Source: Arcuatula senhousia (Eukaryota; Mollusca; Bivalvia; Mytilida; Mytilidae). Taken from it: a stretch of 64,000 nucleotides of DNA. The notes under the pieces are model-generated. The model was given only the letters and a program-made list of their open reading frames with translations, ran no database searches and was not told the DNA's origin. The translations under genes and the position numbers were made by a program. The number at the start of each line of letters is the position of its first letter. Positions within the stretch are counted from its first letter, which is position 1. The stretch is from contig OZ020309.1 in assembly GCA_963971305.1 (NCBI GenBank), forward strand, positions 11,215,001 to 11,279,000, read 5' to 3'. Below, in pieces: positions 22,892-35,371 of this stretch.

Positions 22892-24422
22892 CAAGAGGCT
22901 CCCAAGAGCCTGAATCGCTCACCTGAACTACACAGATACATATATTTGTAGATATTATTGTGCTTAACCATATGCAATTTAAATTTATGAAATATCTTGG
23001 TTAGTTTTCAAGATATTGGGTTTAATAATTGCAAATTTGGCAAAAATTAGGAAAAAGAACAATAACTCCCACATCAGCAGTCAGATCTTTTCCGAAATTT
23101 CAGGACAGGTAGATCTTAATATGCTGATCACTTTTGATTCTTGTACAATTTTGATATCTGAAACCAGTTTTAAGTTATTAGCAAAAAAATGAAATTTGCC
23201 CCTATGTTCTATTTTTAGCCATGGTGGCCATGTTTTTTTACGAATCAAAAATCTGAACGATAGAGTTGTAGCATATAAGCTATCAAACAGTGTTCCATGT
23301 TAAGATGCAGTTGGTCTTACCGTTTCAGACAAGTCAGGGGAAAAGTAATGAACAATGGTAAATATTGACGCTTTAAGGGCCATAACTCCTATAAGAAATG
23401 GTTCTACAGCTTTGACCTAATTACATGAATTGTAGATCATGATGTGCTTAATCATATGCAATTTGAATTTTTGAAATATCTTGTATAGTTTTCAAGATAT
23501 AGGGCTAAATAAGTGAAAAATTTTGAAAAAATCCAGAAAAAGGGCAATAACTCCTACATCGGTTGTTGGATCTTCTTGAAAATTTCAGAGCAGGTAGATC
23601 TTGAGATGCTAATCACTTTTGTCGCCCATCAGAATTTTGATATCTGTTACTGTTTTTGAGTTATTTGCAAAAAACTGTAATTTGACCCCTATGTTCTATT
23701 TTAAGCTATTGAGGCCATATTTTTTGACGAATCAAAAATCCGAACGATGGAATTGTAGCATTAATGCTATTTAACAACTGTGCCAAATTTGGTTGAAGTT
23801 GGATGTATGGTGTCAGACAAGTTAATCTTTGAAATTCAGGGTAAAAGTAATGAAAAATGGTAAATTTTGACAGTTTAAGGGCCATAACTCCTAAAAGAAA
23901 TGGTTCTACAGCTTTGACCTAATTACATGAAATGTAGATCTTGATGTGCTTAATCATATGCAATTTGAATTTTTAAAATATCTTGTATAGTTTTCAAGAT
24001 ATAGGGCTAAATAAGTGCAAAATTTTGAAAAAAATCCAGACAAAGGGCAATAACTCCTACATCGGTTGTTGGATCTTCTTGAAAATTTCTGGGCAGGTAG
24101 ATCTTGAGGTGCTGATCACTTTTATCCTATGCCAGAATTTTGATATCTGTTACCGTTTTTGAGTTATTTGCAAAAAACTGTAATTTGACCCCTATGTTCT
24201 ATTTTTAGCCATGGCGGCCATGTTTTTCAACGAATCAAAAATCCCCACGCTAGTTTTATACTACCTATGCTAATTAACAACTGTGCCAAATTTGAAAGCC
24301 ATTGGACTTATGGTGTTAGAGGAGTTAATGTTTGAAAAATGTTAACGACGACGGACGACGGACGACGACGGACGCCAAGTGATGGCAATAGCTCACATGG
24401 ACCTTCGGTCCAGGTGAGCTAA
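22892..24422 (-). repeat. 1.5-kb bivalve dispersed repeat, ~502-bp tandem core
   Basis: Read on the minus strand it begins TTAGCTCACCTGGACCGAAG and ends in the palindromic GAGCCTGAATC..GAGGCTCCCAAGAGCC module. Internally, GGGCCATAACTCCTA marks unit starts at 23377 and 23879 (period 502), with a partial unit on each side. The head contains a run of GACGACGGAC repeats. No protein is encoded. The copy at 62855-64000 is the same family in the other orientation. Confidence 0.9.
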
Positions 24423-24643
24423 TAAAAAGGGTCAGGCTGGTGTTATCGGCTGAAACATTTTATTGTAAATTTTGGACTAAAAATCCAGGCTCCGAAATGT
24501 CTGAAAATGAAAGGCACAAGGAAGCAAATATCCATAGCCCACCCACCCCCTAAAATCAAACGGTTGCTTCCTAACGTAAAAATCGTAGGGCGCACAACAA
24601 TAACAAAGTCTTTTGAATCTCCAAGCGGTTGGAGACGGTTCTT

Positions 24644-25147
24644 GTTAGCTACAATTATGTAGCTCCTATGACATCTTTGCTTAGGCGGAGCTACAATGCG
24701 GTCCCTTTGCTCGTAATGGAGCAGCACCGAAAGCGATATCACAGCGGTCGCAATTCAATCCATTAGAAATATTTGGTACTAAAATATTGCTTATAGTATA
24801 TTTTAATGACGAATTCAGTTTCAACTTTCCAACATTTAGCGCAATTTAAAAGACTCGTGAAAATATCAATTTAAGAATTCCCTTGATCATGAACTTTATA
24901 ATGAAGTTCAGGATCAGAATATTGTAAATGTGGATTTTCTAACAAATTATCAGTTACCTATGATTTTTAACGAAAATTTGTATTTACTCGAAATTATTCA
25001 GATTGTTATTTGTAAATTCAAACCATCCTGAAGTTTTGTTTGAGCTGGAGAAAGAAATTCGATTTGCTCCATTACAAGTAACGGAACCGCATTGTAGCTC
25101 CGTCAAATCAAAGATGTCAAAGGAACTACATTATTCAGTGTAGCTAG
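24644..25147. repeat. ~80-bp inverted repeat with 340-bp loop
   Basis: TAGCTACAATTATGTAGCTC..GACATCTTTG..CGGAGCTACAATGCGGT at 24644-24723 pairs with its complement at 25065-25147 (ACCGCATTGTAGCTCCG..CAAAGATGTC), at roughly 80 percent identity. The 99-residue minus frame at 24443-24742 overlaps the left arm and is not taken as a gene. Confidence 0.8.
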
Positions 25148-25363
25148 GTACCTGTCTGTAGCTCTTCAGTAATTGGCGCAGCTAACTCTGGTTGTTATGT
25201 GTCATGAACTGGACAACACAGCATGTCAAGTTAAAAAGACGCTACAGAGGATTCTGACCAAATTACCCCGTCACTGCACACGTTTACTCTTATACAAACA
25301 ATAAATGAAGACATAAATGTGCCAATCAAAAAGAAATAGAAAAAAGAATTCATCACAATAAAT

Positions 25364-25384
25364 ATATATATATATATATACGGT
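25364..25384. repeat. (TA)n microsatellite
   Basis: A run of about ten TA units directly precedes the retroelement tail fragment at 25410. Confidence 0.9.
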
Positions 25385-25409
25385 ATATTACAACAAAACT
25401 GAAATCATC

Positions 25410-25590
25410 AATATGAACTCAAGTCGAAACGATGAACTATTGCGAGTTCTCTGTAAGAGTAAGCAGTTCCTGCTTGCTATGGCTCACCTCGCGTAGCGCA
25501 ACCATCACCTTTCTGACGATCAATTCAGTGTGGGTAAAATCGAAAAAGGACGAATATTCTAAACCTCTATGTCAAAACAACATTAAAAGA
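25410..25590 (-). pseudogene. 3' tail of the RT family seen at 32 kb
   Basis: GAACTCAAGTCGAAACGA, AGAGTAAGCAGTTCCTGCTT GCTATGGC and the downstream TATGTCAAAACAACATT match 32005-32160 (GAACTCAAGTCGAAACGAG, TTAGCAGTTCCTGCTTGCTA, TATGTCAAATCAACAT). That region lies just beyond the RT C-terminus on the minus strand, so this is a 3'-end scrap of the same element. No RT motif remains here. Confidence 0.65.
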
Positions 25591-25599
25591 AAATTTAAA

Positions 25600-27630
25600 G
25601 GTACCAAAGTACTCGTGGAAAAAAGGCAGATGTCATTTTGCAATTATCTCGCTAACTTTATATTTTTACAAGGCGCTTTGGACTAGAAATAGTAGTTCTG
25701 TACATATTCAACTGTAAGATTTGCCAACTATTTACAAGAAAAGAATTCTAGGCCAAGCGAAAAAAGTCTACTCGTTACACAGGAAGTAGAAATGCGATAT
25801 CGTCCAAGCGAAAGATGCGAAAACGCAAATGGGATCCCTACTTGAATTTGCAAATCAAATATCGAAAGCCTACGAATAATAATAGCTGAGAAATGTGTGT
25901 GACATAAGAGTGACGAACACACGGGTTGGCAGAAGGACGCTCTGCGTTTCTTTAACCCTATGCCGCACTGCGGTGGGAGAAAAACATTAGACAGTCGATG
26001 CTTTTCTGAGGCTTTGATATTCCCCTTGCATGTAATTTTAGATTTCTTTTAATTCTAAGCCAGTCTATTATATTTACGTCCGGGTATTGGGAAGACCATG
26101 TCATTATTTTCAGGTTTGTAACATTAGATACAATTCGGTTTTTTGGAGGGGGGTCATCAAGGAAAATGTAGGAATCGTCAGGGAAATGACGGGCTATAAC
26201 TGTCCATTACTGATCGTCAACTATGAAAATATAATTCTGAGTATTTATACTTCCATCTTCTTTACAAAGAGTACAAACACCAACACAACTGATTAAACTT
26301 AAAGCAAACGCTGTATACATGTATTCTGGACGATAAGCGTCAACATAGAAACATAGAAATTTTGAACCAGAAAGAAGTTATTGCCCATTGAAAGTCTGAT
26401 GAATATATCCAGGATGCTGGTGCAAATCAGTTTTTTAAACTTATAGTACGAGGAAAAGTTTCAGCGCATCGTTCCTGACATTCGGTTGAGTCTAGATTGA
26501 AGCGTCTTGCGATAAAGCATCATATTTGACTGGAACTATTATAGGAACTTTTTCAATTACATGTATTCTTGAAAAATGTACCAATTTGACTCTTGATTTG
26601 CACTTTTTCCCGAACTCAAACACGTTACATTCTTTTTTTTATTGTAAAAAACATTAAAAATGCACTTTGTTTGAAAATGAACACTAGCATGACGTTTTTA
26701 CAAATGTTGTCAAAAGATATGAAATTTTCTACCAAAATGTGAGACTGACCCACTTCTCTGACTTTTAGCGATGTCATAAAGCTAATCCTAGCTCTATTTT
26801 TTAATATGATTGACATTAAAGCCTTTTGTTAAAGTATATGGGAATGAATTTTATTTAAAGATCCTACCTTAGACAAACAACAATATTGAATTTCAAGTAT
26901 TTTGATGTTTTTTACAAGGTCAAGGTCTTACCCTTTGAATATTAGCTGTTCATTGTTTGATAATTTGAAGATAAATGGACCAAAAGAAACTTTGAAATAC
27001 ATGAGGTTTTGTTATTATTCAAGCTGATTTTGTAAAGAAAGCCAGGAATATTAATGAGCTCTGTAGGTCGGCCATCTTGAATTTCCCGGAATTTTTTTTT
27101 TTTGCCTAAATAAATCTTTCACGAAGGTCTTCAAATTAAACCATCCGTTAAGTTGATATGAAAACATTGGTTTGGAACAAAACTTTTGCATGGTTTTCTG
27201 GCAGATAGGCTGCTTACAATAATTAAATTTACCGTGCATATGATTAAATGCAGTAATTCTATTAGTTAATTGACACCTTGAGTCAGCTATCATACCTCGA
27301 TGAAATGTCACTTGCTTCACGTGGCCGTAGTCGGGTCATGACCTTACTATACGCACAACTAAATAGGTAAATTTTGACATTTGGATAGTAATGCTCAAAT
27401 TAAATATACAAAAACATACACCATAAAACAAAACGAAAAATCAGAACAAAATATAAAAACATTAACATGTAATTATATGAATTTAATGTTTACACATGTT
27501 CAGCGCTAGCGTGCTTCATTCAAAATGTGCTACGATCGGCGGTTTTACACGCCAATGAAACATCAAAATACAATCATTTAATTCTTAAATAAAGGAACTT
27601 TCATTCACCAATTGTATGTGATTAATCAAT
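25600..27630. other. no gene recognised
   Basis: Mixed unique-looking sequence. The open frames present (60-90 codons on both strands) show no known motif, no splice context and no internal repeats. Confidence 0.5.
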
Positions 27631-27632
27631 TA

Positions 27633-27723
27633 CCTGCCAAAGACCGGTGGTTTCCTCTGGACACTCTACCATTAAAACTGACCGCCTACATGCCCCAATC
27701 CCTACAAAGTGCGACACGATAAA
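27633..27723 (+). mobile_element. left half of split SINE-like repeat
   Basis: AGACCGGTGGTTTCCTCTGG, CATTAAAACTGACCGCCTAC and GTGCGACACGATAAA correspond to the first part of the copies at 18433 and 38920. The sequence leaves homology right after CGATAAA at 27723, where the inserted element begins. Confidence 0.75.
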
Positions 27724-28199
27724 TTTGTTTTTGCGTGACAACAGTAAGGTTTTTGCTGATCTCCTAAATACATTGTGGGAAAAACAGAGGAAAATTAAGA
27801 CGATATTGACTTTTTCAAGGTCAGTTTAGTTTATAGACTAATTGATTTGTAAAAAAATATGTCAAGTGTTTTTAAAAATGTACCGAACAAATACTTAATG
27901 ATTATTAACACAATTCAAAGTCATTTAATTGTCAAAATTCAACATTGTTACCATTTTCAAAAATATCGTAATTTCGTCAAAAAACAATTATAAAAAAGTT
28001 TTTGTGGACTGTTTTGTCAAATCTGAAACGTTTAGCATCTTTTTACAATTAGTTATAAAGATAGCTTGAAGTAATTTACATTTTCCTCCAAACACGTTAC
28101 GGTTTTTTCGTGAATACTGTAAGGTTTGTTCGGGAACCTGTGACGGTTTTTGAGTGACACAGCCTAAGACTTCGACGGTTTCCTCCTTATAATTAGGTT

Positions 28200-28650
28200 T
28201 TTACCTGCGTCGCCGAATGAGAAAACACGCGTAGTAATCGGGTCACTCCGTCCGTCTATACGTCCGTCCGTCTCAGTCCGTCTGTCCGTCGCACTGTAGG
28301 AGTGCCTGTCTTATGTAATCAGTATCTCAAAGCTAAACACTGGATCTTTTTGAAATTACACAGTGATTACAGATATATTGAAGATTTGCACCTCTCCTTA
28401 TGGGCCATCCGATTAGAAATAAGGGGCCCAAAATTGACCAAAAACCGATTTTTAAATTAGTTTCCACAATTACTTTTGTTGTGGTTGATCAAATGCTATG
28501 AAACTTTACAGTAATATCACTTGCCATAATAGAAAGGGTAGGCTTGATTTTGTGAGTCCCCTCTTTTTTCGTTTAGAAATTACGGGCCAAAAGGGGGTAA
28601 AAATCAAATATGTCCCTGTCAAATATTTTCCCTTCGGAGAAAACGATTAA
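28200..28650 (+). repeat. dispersed repeat with CCGTCCGTC head
   Basis: A run of CCGTCCGTCTATACGTCCG near 28247-28290 is followed by text of the type TTACGGGCCAAAAGGGGGTA and GGGGCCCAAAATTGACC, typical of the bivalve family whose larger copy is at 35372-36166. Boundaries are unclear. Confidence 0.5.
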
Positions 28651-28917
28651 AAAAAAAAGAAAAATATACACCCACCGCTAGTAACTGTTTTATTACTGAC
28701 CAAGAATTCAGTTGTTCTTAGATTTTTTTAAGAACAACAATGACCTCAATGTAATTTTTACAAAAATTGAAAGTACGCCCTTTAACTTTTACACTAAAAC
28801 AAAATCCATGAATGCTTTTGAAATTGTATTAATTTATGCTTAATATATACTTATACCCGGTATCTTTTAAACAATTTCAATCTTAAACTAATATTTAATC
28901 CCCACCCCCCACCCCCA

Positions 28918-29690
28918 CCCCTGTGCGGGTTCCTGGTGGCGAATAGGCCTCTAGCAGCACGGAAAAAGTCTACTTACAATGTATGAGCGCGCAGAAACCT
29001 GACAGATGGGAAGTCTGCTTTGCCCTCGAAACGGCTGAGGTGTGTGCCTCAGGTGGTTGAATGGGACAACCCTGTCATAATGAAAGCCGGGGTCCACACC
29101 GGGTCTCCCGATACAGCGAGTACGGAGCAATACGATTTTCACGGAGCAATCTAAAATTGTCAAAATGACGGTAGATGTCAAACTTTTGTTATATCATTTA
29201 TTCATAACAGCTTATAGCAGACATGTATGTTCTTGTCAACTGAATATATATTGGGCTAAATGCTCACCAAATTTGGGCTTTTTATGTAGTAAAACAAAAA
29301 ATCTGCTGACGATCACTTCCAAATAAACAAGTTAAAAAAGTCGTCCATAGATTTTTTGTTTTACTGCTTAGAAAGCCCAAATTTGCTGCCAATGAGGCCC
29401 AATATATACTCCGTTGACAACAACATACATGTCTGCTATAAACTGTCATGAATAAATGATAAAGGAAAAGTTTGATATTTTTAGATTGCTCCGTGAAAAT
29501 CATATCACTCCGTACTTTCTGTATCGGGAGACCTGGGTCGTCACGCTATAATCTTATATGAAAAACCTGATCGCAATCCACATTCATACCCCCTGTTAAA
29601 GAACCCAGCTGCAGGTCCCGTTAAAAGGAAAACCCGTAGGATCGCCATGCAGGAGGTTAACTGTCCGGCCGCTCCTACCCATCTCTAAAC
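28918..29690 (+). mobile_element. SINE-like repeat (GTGCGGG..CCTGGTGG) with nested MITE
   Basis: TGCGGGTTCCTGGTGGCGAA TAGGCC and AGCAGCAC match the minus strand of 40130-39890 (TGCGGGGCCCTGGTGGAGAA TAGGCC). The repeat continues to 29101, is interrupted by the palindrome at 29102-29533, and similar-composition sequence continues to about 29690. A C-rich stretch lies just upstream (28902-28920). Confidence 0.55.
29102..29533. mobile_element. 432-bp palindromic MITE
   Basis: GGTCTCCCGATACAG at 29102 mirrors CTGTATCGGGAGACC ending at 29533. The arms continue with TACGGAGCAATACGATTTTC / GAAAATCATATCACTCCGTA and CCAAATTTGGGC / GCCCAAATTTGC into the middle, about 210 bp each. The arms differ by several substitutions, so the insertion is not very recent. 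The minus frames 28951-29181 and 29282-29503 are shadows. Confidence 0.9.
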
Positions 29691-29880
29691 AGAGACGGAT
29701 CAAGAAATTCTGAAAAGAGGGGGCCTACTGACTGGCCTAAGAGGGGGCCCGCTTTGGTCACGCTTCAATGATTTCCTATATATTCAACCAAATTTTTCCG
29801 CCAAAAGGGGGGGGGCGAGCAAAGTCTCATCCCGAATGGTCTTTCTTCCCTCGCCCCCGGCATTTCCGCGATCCTCCACT
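29690..29880 (+). repeat. G/C-run dispersed repeat fragment
   Basis: GACGGATCAAGAAATTCTG, AGAGGGGGCC, ATTCAACCAAATTTTTCCGC, a run of nine or ten G and CCTCGCCCCCGG form a block recognisable from mollusc repeats. Family unknown. Confidence 0.5.
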
Positions 29881-30640
29881 TCACTGTCCTTTTATGCTCA
29901 TTATGCGATTTATGTTCATCTTCATGATAGCCGAAGTTGTGTTGATTTGGAGTAAAGCAACTATTATTAGCGAATTAACTACATTCATTGTGAAACTAAC
30001 CTAATTTATTATACTTCAGTAGATTTTTTCTATATAAAATACGGGTAAACATTTTAACTATTACATCTTGAATTTGGTAAAAGTACTATTTCCCTAGGGA
30101 TATAGTAAAAACTATTTCCCTAGGGTAATAGTACCGTAATACAATTTCGCGGGGTTTTTGTATGATTGGCAGTAGGTGTGGCTAGAGTATAGTCCTTTTT
30201 AGAAAGTATTTTCCGGACTTGCGGACCATAGCAATCTTTTACTTATTCACAACAGGTTTACGACTTCCGGGTAGGCCTCGCTATTGAAAATCTGTTGAAA
30301 TTAACTAAATTCGTCAACCTGTTAAAACATTTTTAATCTGTCTGCAACAGTATTAAACTACTAAAACATCTGTTAACATCCAAGACTTTACTCCAAACCA
30401 GTTTATTTGAATCGGGAAGGGGAAATTACGCCAAAAACGGATAGGAATAAATTGATGTTTTCCTGAACTCAACGTTGATCACACAATGAGGCCGACCCAC
30501 AAAGGGAAACTACTCTTGCAAAAATTCAAATAAAAGACTCGGAATCGGAATTCCGGATGACTTTTTCAAAAGGGCTATACTGTATGCAAGGTAAATAGTG
30601 AGCAGTAGGCGTGGCTTTGGTTAAGTTGTTTACCGATTCA

Positions 30641-30808
30641 GTATAATAAAACAATTGTTTACTGGTCATTCGGAAAACAGTACATTTGTTTCCCCTCGGA
30701 ACTTACCATTTCCCTCGGCGCTACGCGCCTCGTGAAATAATAAGTACCTCGTGGAAACAATTGTACTGTTTCCCTCATGACCAGTCAACAATTGTATAAT
30801 GTTTTATT
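30641..30808. mobile_element. 168-bp palindromic MITE
   Basis: GTATAATAAAACAATTGTTT ACTGGTCAT mirrors ATGACCAGTCAACAATTGTA TAATGTTTTAT. The centre CCTCGGCGCTACGCGCCTCG is also symmetric. Arms are about 75 bp. The span 29881-30640 has only small palindromes (TTTCCCTAGGG twice near 30091-30125). Confidence 0.85.
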
Positions 30809-31686
30809 TATAATTTTAAATGTACCTACGTGTGCCAATGTGACCCAACGTCTATACATTTATATTCAGGATGTATAAATACGGATTCCCCACTGGTACC
30901 CGTGCATTTTATATTGTTGAATATGTAGATGCATGAGGTTGTGAAATAAAAAATGTAAAATAACATTTCCTATATAAAATTGTTCGGTATTTCCGCTTTT
31001 ATTTTTATTACAGTAATTTCTAAAGTTTTATATAAATCGACGGTACAATATTGAATATTATTCTTGTACAGATTTTTATATTTGTTGCACGATATCGTTA
31101 TAAAACTAACAGTAAAATACCCATTTATCAGTCTGTAGTTTATTTATTTTATAAAAAAAACAATCAAAAGCTCTTTAATTGTATTTCAAGGCCAATTTAA
31201 AAAAAACTTTAACCCGAAAAAAACGTCGCTTCGTTCTTCGAAAACCGTCGCCTACACACTAAAAAAACCTTATATAGCAAAAGGTAACACACGAAAAAAC
31301 CTTACCAAAATAAAATATTTTGGTTGGCATTTGAGTTCTTTTGCTTTGTGTCAGAAGACTGATTCCAAGTCATGAGTTTTGGCAAATAAGTAAAGTATAT
31401 ATAGGTATAGACAAACTTACATTACGGTGAGGTTCCTTGTCATAAATCGTCTGAAGGTAGAAAAACAAGGCTTACAAGATGGAAATCTTTTATTTTTTCT
31501 TCTTTATTAAACATTTTTATTTTAAAAAAATATATCTAGCGATTCGTTAGAATACAGGGTTTAATGTCAATACTTTCTTAAGACCTATTTCGTTCTACAC
31601 TGATAATTGATAGTTTTTCATTTTTGTCGTATGTAAAATTTACCTATCACCGCAAAAACCTTACTGTTGTCACGCAAACACATTTT

Positions 31687-31740
31687 GTGCGTCGATAAAG
31701 GGCATTAAACACCTACACAGACAAACACACACACACACAC
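31687..31740 (+). mobile_element. right half of split SINE-like repeat plus (AC)n
   Basis: GTGCGTCGATAAAGGGCATT AAACACC followed by ACACACACACACACAC is the tail seen in the copy at 38920-39028 (there on the minus strand with TGTGTGTGTG). It completes the half at 27633-27723. Confidence 0.75.
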
Positions 31741-31989
31741 GATCTCATTATCTTACTTATATTCAGTCATTTTACTACAGAAAGTGAGTTCATATGAAAA
31801 ATGTTTTAGTAGAATTTGATACAATAACTATAGAGTTAGAACTGCCACCTTAAGGAAGCAAAGGCGTACCAAAGGGGTAATCAACATCATAAATCCGTAA
31901 AGACAGACAAAACTGGAAGACACAAAGTTATCATAACGAAACAAACCACACAACAACATAAAACACAAACACACACATAACAAATAAAA

Positions 31990-34200
31990 ACGCATTCAGC
32001 AACGTGAACTCAAGTCGAAACGAGAGTGAACTCAGGTGCTCTGGAAGAGTTAGCAGTTCCTGCTTGCTATAGCACACCTGCAACGTTGTCAAAAATGGAG
32101 TTAGTGTTGGTCAAATCCGGAAAGGATGACATTACCAAACTCTATGTCAAATCAACATCTGTGCTCATCTGAGAGATAGAAATACCGTACTTGTCTACAA
32201 ACACATGATGTCTTCCGTAAAATTTCTTGAGTGAAGACAAGAACCTGGGAGCAACGTACCCTTGTGTTAACAATTTGCTTGTCAGTCGTGTAGCTCTATC
32301 AAGGAAGTCGTTGTACTCCCCACATGCTCCTGAATAACGAATCAATTGTGATACGTAAACTCCATATGCTTTAGCGGACGGAATGTTGCTAAACATAAAT
32401 GGAAAGTTAACTATTGGAAAGTTGAAGTCATCACGTTTGTCATAGAGCTTTGTACAAAGCCTACCTAGTGTGTCAATTTCGAGGAATAGATCTAAATATG
32501 AAGCAGACCTCCTTAAATATTTTGTGTCCTTTATCTCAAGTTCCTTTGGATATAAGAGATGTAAATAGTCAAAAATCGAGGATTGTTTAGTGAAAGGACA
32601 TCATCATTATAACGAAATGTGAGATTGAAGGATAAAGCAAGTTTGCGTTCCTTTTTGTCTAAAAGTGATTATAAGAAGTCCGCTTCATATGGACGAAGAA
32701 ACAAATCGGCAAGCAGTGGTGCACAATTGGGATACCTATTGTCTGTTGAAAAACAATTCCACCAAACTGTACAAATTTGTTGGATTAGAAAGTTGAGCAT
32801 TTCTATTATTTGATCTTCTGAAAATTTATTTTTCTTGCTAGACTCTTGGATGACAAAATAAGTCTTTTTATAACCGACTACCAAATACATGTACCTGTGT
32901 TTTCCGTTCTTTTTGATTAAGTTACGCTTAATCAACTGTGCCAAACGAGATTTTAACTGTGAATCTGAAATTGAAGTATATAGTGTAAAAAAATCAAAAG
33001 TTTTAATGCTACTACATGATTAAAATGACTCCGACTTAGAATGGAGACTTTCCATCAGTTCTTTAGATTTTTGAGAATCCACATTTGATTGACGCCATTT
33101 CTAGAGTAACAACACTCGAAATACTTTTGAAGACTTGATTTTATTGCCGTCAATACTGATGTTTACAAAACTGAAAGAGGTATAGCTGTACATTTGGATG
33201 ACCCAGCAATAAATCGTTGTTTGTATGGAGTTTTATGTAACTTTGGAATCCAATACAAGGATGGAACGTCATCGTTCTTTTTGTCAACAGAAATGCCAAA
33301 GGAAGAAATGACAGAACTATGATTGTTTATTATTTCATCCTTTGACAGTGTTGTTGCTGTATATGTGTTGCTTTTGCTAGTACATAAAACCCATAATTCA
33401 GCTGTTAAAAAATCAATATAATAGTGTCTTTTGCAAACGAAAATGATGTTGGTATGCGCTTTATCAGCAGGTACGACAACATATTTGTCAGGTAAGGTGG
33501 ACAATGTCTTTGCAACATCAGGGTTGTTAAAAACAGATATTGCCTTGGTGCTCAACCAGCCTTTCAAAGAGTTAATCCTTTTTCAAAACCAACGACCTCA
33601 CAGACTTTACCCACTCAGAAAGAACATCGCTTTCTTTTTCATGTTCTTTTTTTTACCCATTTTCTGGCATAGTCGTCAACAAGATTCCATAATTGTTATG
33701 AAATTATGGTTCCAGTTGATTGCTCTAGGCTCACGATATTTTGGTCCTTTGGCCAAAACATCGCGGAGTTGGTCATTTTCCACGATGTTGAGGTCCCCGG
33801 TAATGACTTAGCCAAAGGGACTATATTTGAATGGGGATTTGTCACAAAAACAGTTTGGTGGTTTAGCCATGAGGTCGTTGATTTGGTAATCCCGCAAAAC
33901 TTGTTTGTAGTTAAATACCTTAGGAGCAAAGGTGCAAATATAGGAATAAGAAATGACGCCAACACTCTTGTCTTTGAAATAAGGAGGGATATGTTCTGTA
34001 ACAGATTTATGGTGTAAAATGTTTCCTAAATTTATGGCATCCAAACCTTTGTTCAAAAATATAAGAGAAATGAAAGAGCGATTATCATTGTTGTTTTCGT
34101 GTGGAACACCGACTGGTTTGAATAATCGGTTGTATCCAATGTCAAGAACAATTCCTGTAAGACTGTATAGGATAAAATATTGTTTCATTTAGTTAGGACG
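31990..34200 (-). pseudogene. Penelope-like-type reverse transcriptase, broken
   Basis: Minus-strand segments in shifting frames reconstruct one RT-like ORF. In order: 34188-33808 (LDAINLGNILHHKSVTEHIP, then VFNYKQVLRDYQINDLMAKP); 33567-33163 (LPDKYVVVPADKAHTNIIFV, then YWIPKLHKTPYKQRFIAGSS); 32944-32669 (NRYPNCAPLLADLFL); the palm motif FRYNDDVLSLNN at about 32580-32614; and 32396-32142 (AYGVYVSQLIRYSGACGEY, LKKFYGRHH). The KLHK..PYKxRFI and FRYxDD arrangement is that of an RT group common in bivalves and cnidarians, which I recall as Penelope-like; that placement is uncertain. The two catalytic aspartates remain, but N replaces the usual I. Several frameshifts, a stop after 33163 and a missing ~200-bp palm segment make it non-functional. 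The 3' tail extends to about 31990. + strand frames at 33431-34017 are shadows. Confidence 0.82.
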
Positions 34201-35371
34201 GTTGTGGGTATAACATGGGTATCTACGTGTAACGGTCGGGCACTCCTATCACCACGGGATTACAGGCTATCATTAATCGTTTAGTGGCAAACTAAAGACA
34301 GTCTAAAAAAAATTAAAGATTAATGGCTTTTGACATAGAAGTGGACAATAAGATAGAAAGTTTTTTTTATTGTCCTCAGTTTGCCAGTGTTTATCAGTAG
34401 TCGGTTATAGCCCGTGATAACTATACTGGAAAAAAAGAAACTGTGCATCACTTTGAAAAATCACAAATTCAACATTTTATTTAGTATTTGATCCATTTTA
34501 TCACAAAAGTATTGCCAAATCATTTTCCTAAACATCTTGACCAAAATCATTTTTAGGCGCCTAAGATATGTTTTGTTTGCAGTTTGAAATCAGATAGTGT
34601 CAATCTGGAATTCACAAAATCACACTTTGAAAACATTACACATTTTCGAAATTAAGTTTTCTCGGCTGATTTTCACCAAAAACGTTGCTCCTTTTAGTGG
34701 TTGAAAGTTAGCAGCTTAAATTTGATGTTATAAAATTGTTTTCTGAATCTCAGAAACTGGAGTTGAAAAATTTTCGGATTTCCCCCGAAAAAGATCAGCA
34801 TGGTGCACTCATCATTCAGTGAAAATTTCTAATCGATATCTGTATTTTTTACGATTTTCTAATTAAGAGAAATATGGGAAAAATTGATTTCCAATAGACA
34901 TGCACAGTTTCTTTTTTTCCATGAGTATATATCGCGGAACTCTTTTAGCGAGTGAACAAAAATGTAGCATTGGATATTAGTTTTGCATCTTGGAAAATTG
35001 TGTTTTGTTGTTGTTGTTGTTGAACGTTTTCACCAATAAATTTCTAATATTTTTGTCATTGAAATTTTCTATTGTTAAATTCATAATGGTTTCAAACACC
35101 AGGTTTCTTTCCTTGTGATGCACATGGTCGATATCCTCGGTGCTGGATTTGGCTTTCATGTTCGAACGTTTTGGTTTTGAGAACTTTCTTTCAATATTTT
35201 GGGTTTTTGATCTTCCAATGTTTTGATTTGTGGATTTTTTTAATTGTCATTTATGTTGTAGGTTGTGTCGCGTACACTTATTCCACACGTATTATGGGAT
35301 GCCGACGGGTTCAAAAATGCTTGAAATATATTATTGTCAATTGCTCTATACTATTTTTCCTCTCAAGTAAA
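34201..35371. other. no gene recognised
   Basis: AT-rich sequence. A short (TTG)n run at 35008-35022 creates an asparagine run in a minus frame. A similar phrase, AGAAACTGTGCATCACTTTG / GCACAGTTTCTTTTTTTCC, brackets 34436-34920 as an imperfect inverted pair (about 20 bp), possibly the ends of a small element. Confidence 0.4.

Larger units (their letters stand above)
27724..31686. mobile_element. ~4.0-kb TIR element inserted in SINE-like repeat
   Basis: Both ends carry TTGCGTGACAACAGTAAGG plus TTTTTGC in inverted orientation (27732 onward; complement at about 31651-31678). Outside them lie GTGCGACACGATAAA (27709-27723) and GTGCGTCGATAAA (31687-31699), the duplicated target inside the split SINE. 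Subterminal copies of a GTAAGGTTTTTTCG-like motif recur at ~28.09-28.16 kb and, inverted, at ~31.23-31.32 kb. No transposase frame is seen. The interior carries other repeats (28918-29690, 30641-30808). Confidence 0.7.

Noticed and set aside
33431..34017. Plus-strand frames of 126 and 103 codons
   Set aside because: They are antisense shadows of the minus-strand RT relic, which carries recognisable motifs.
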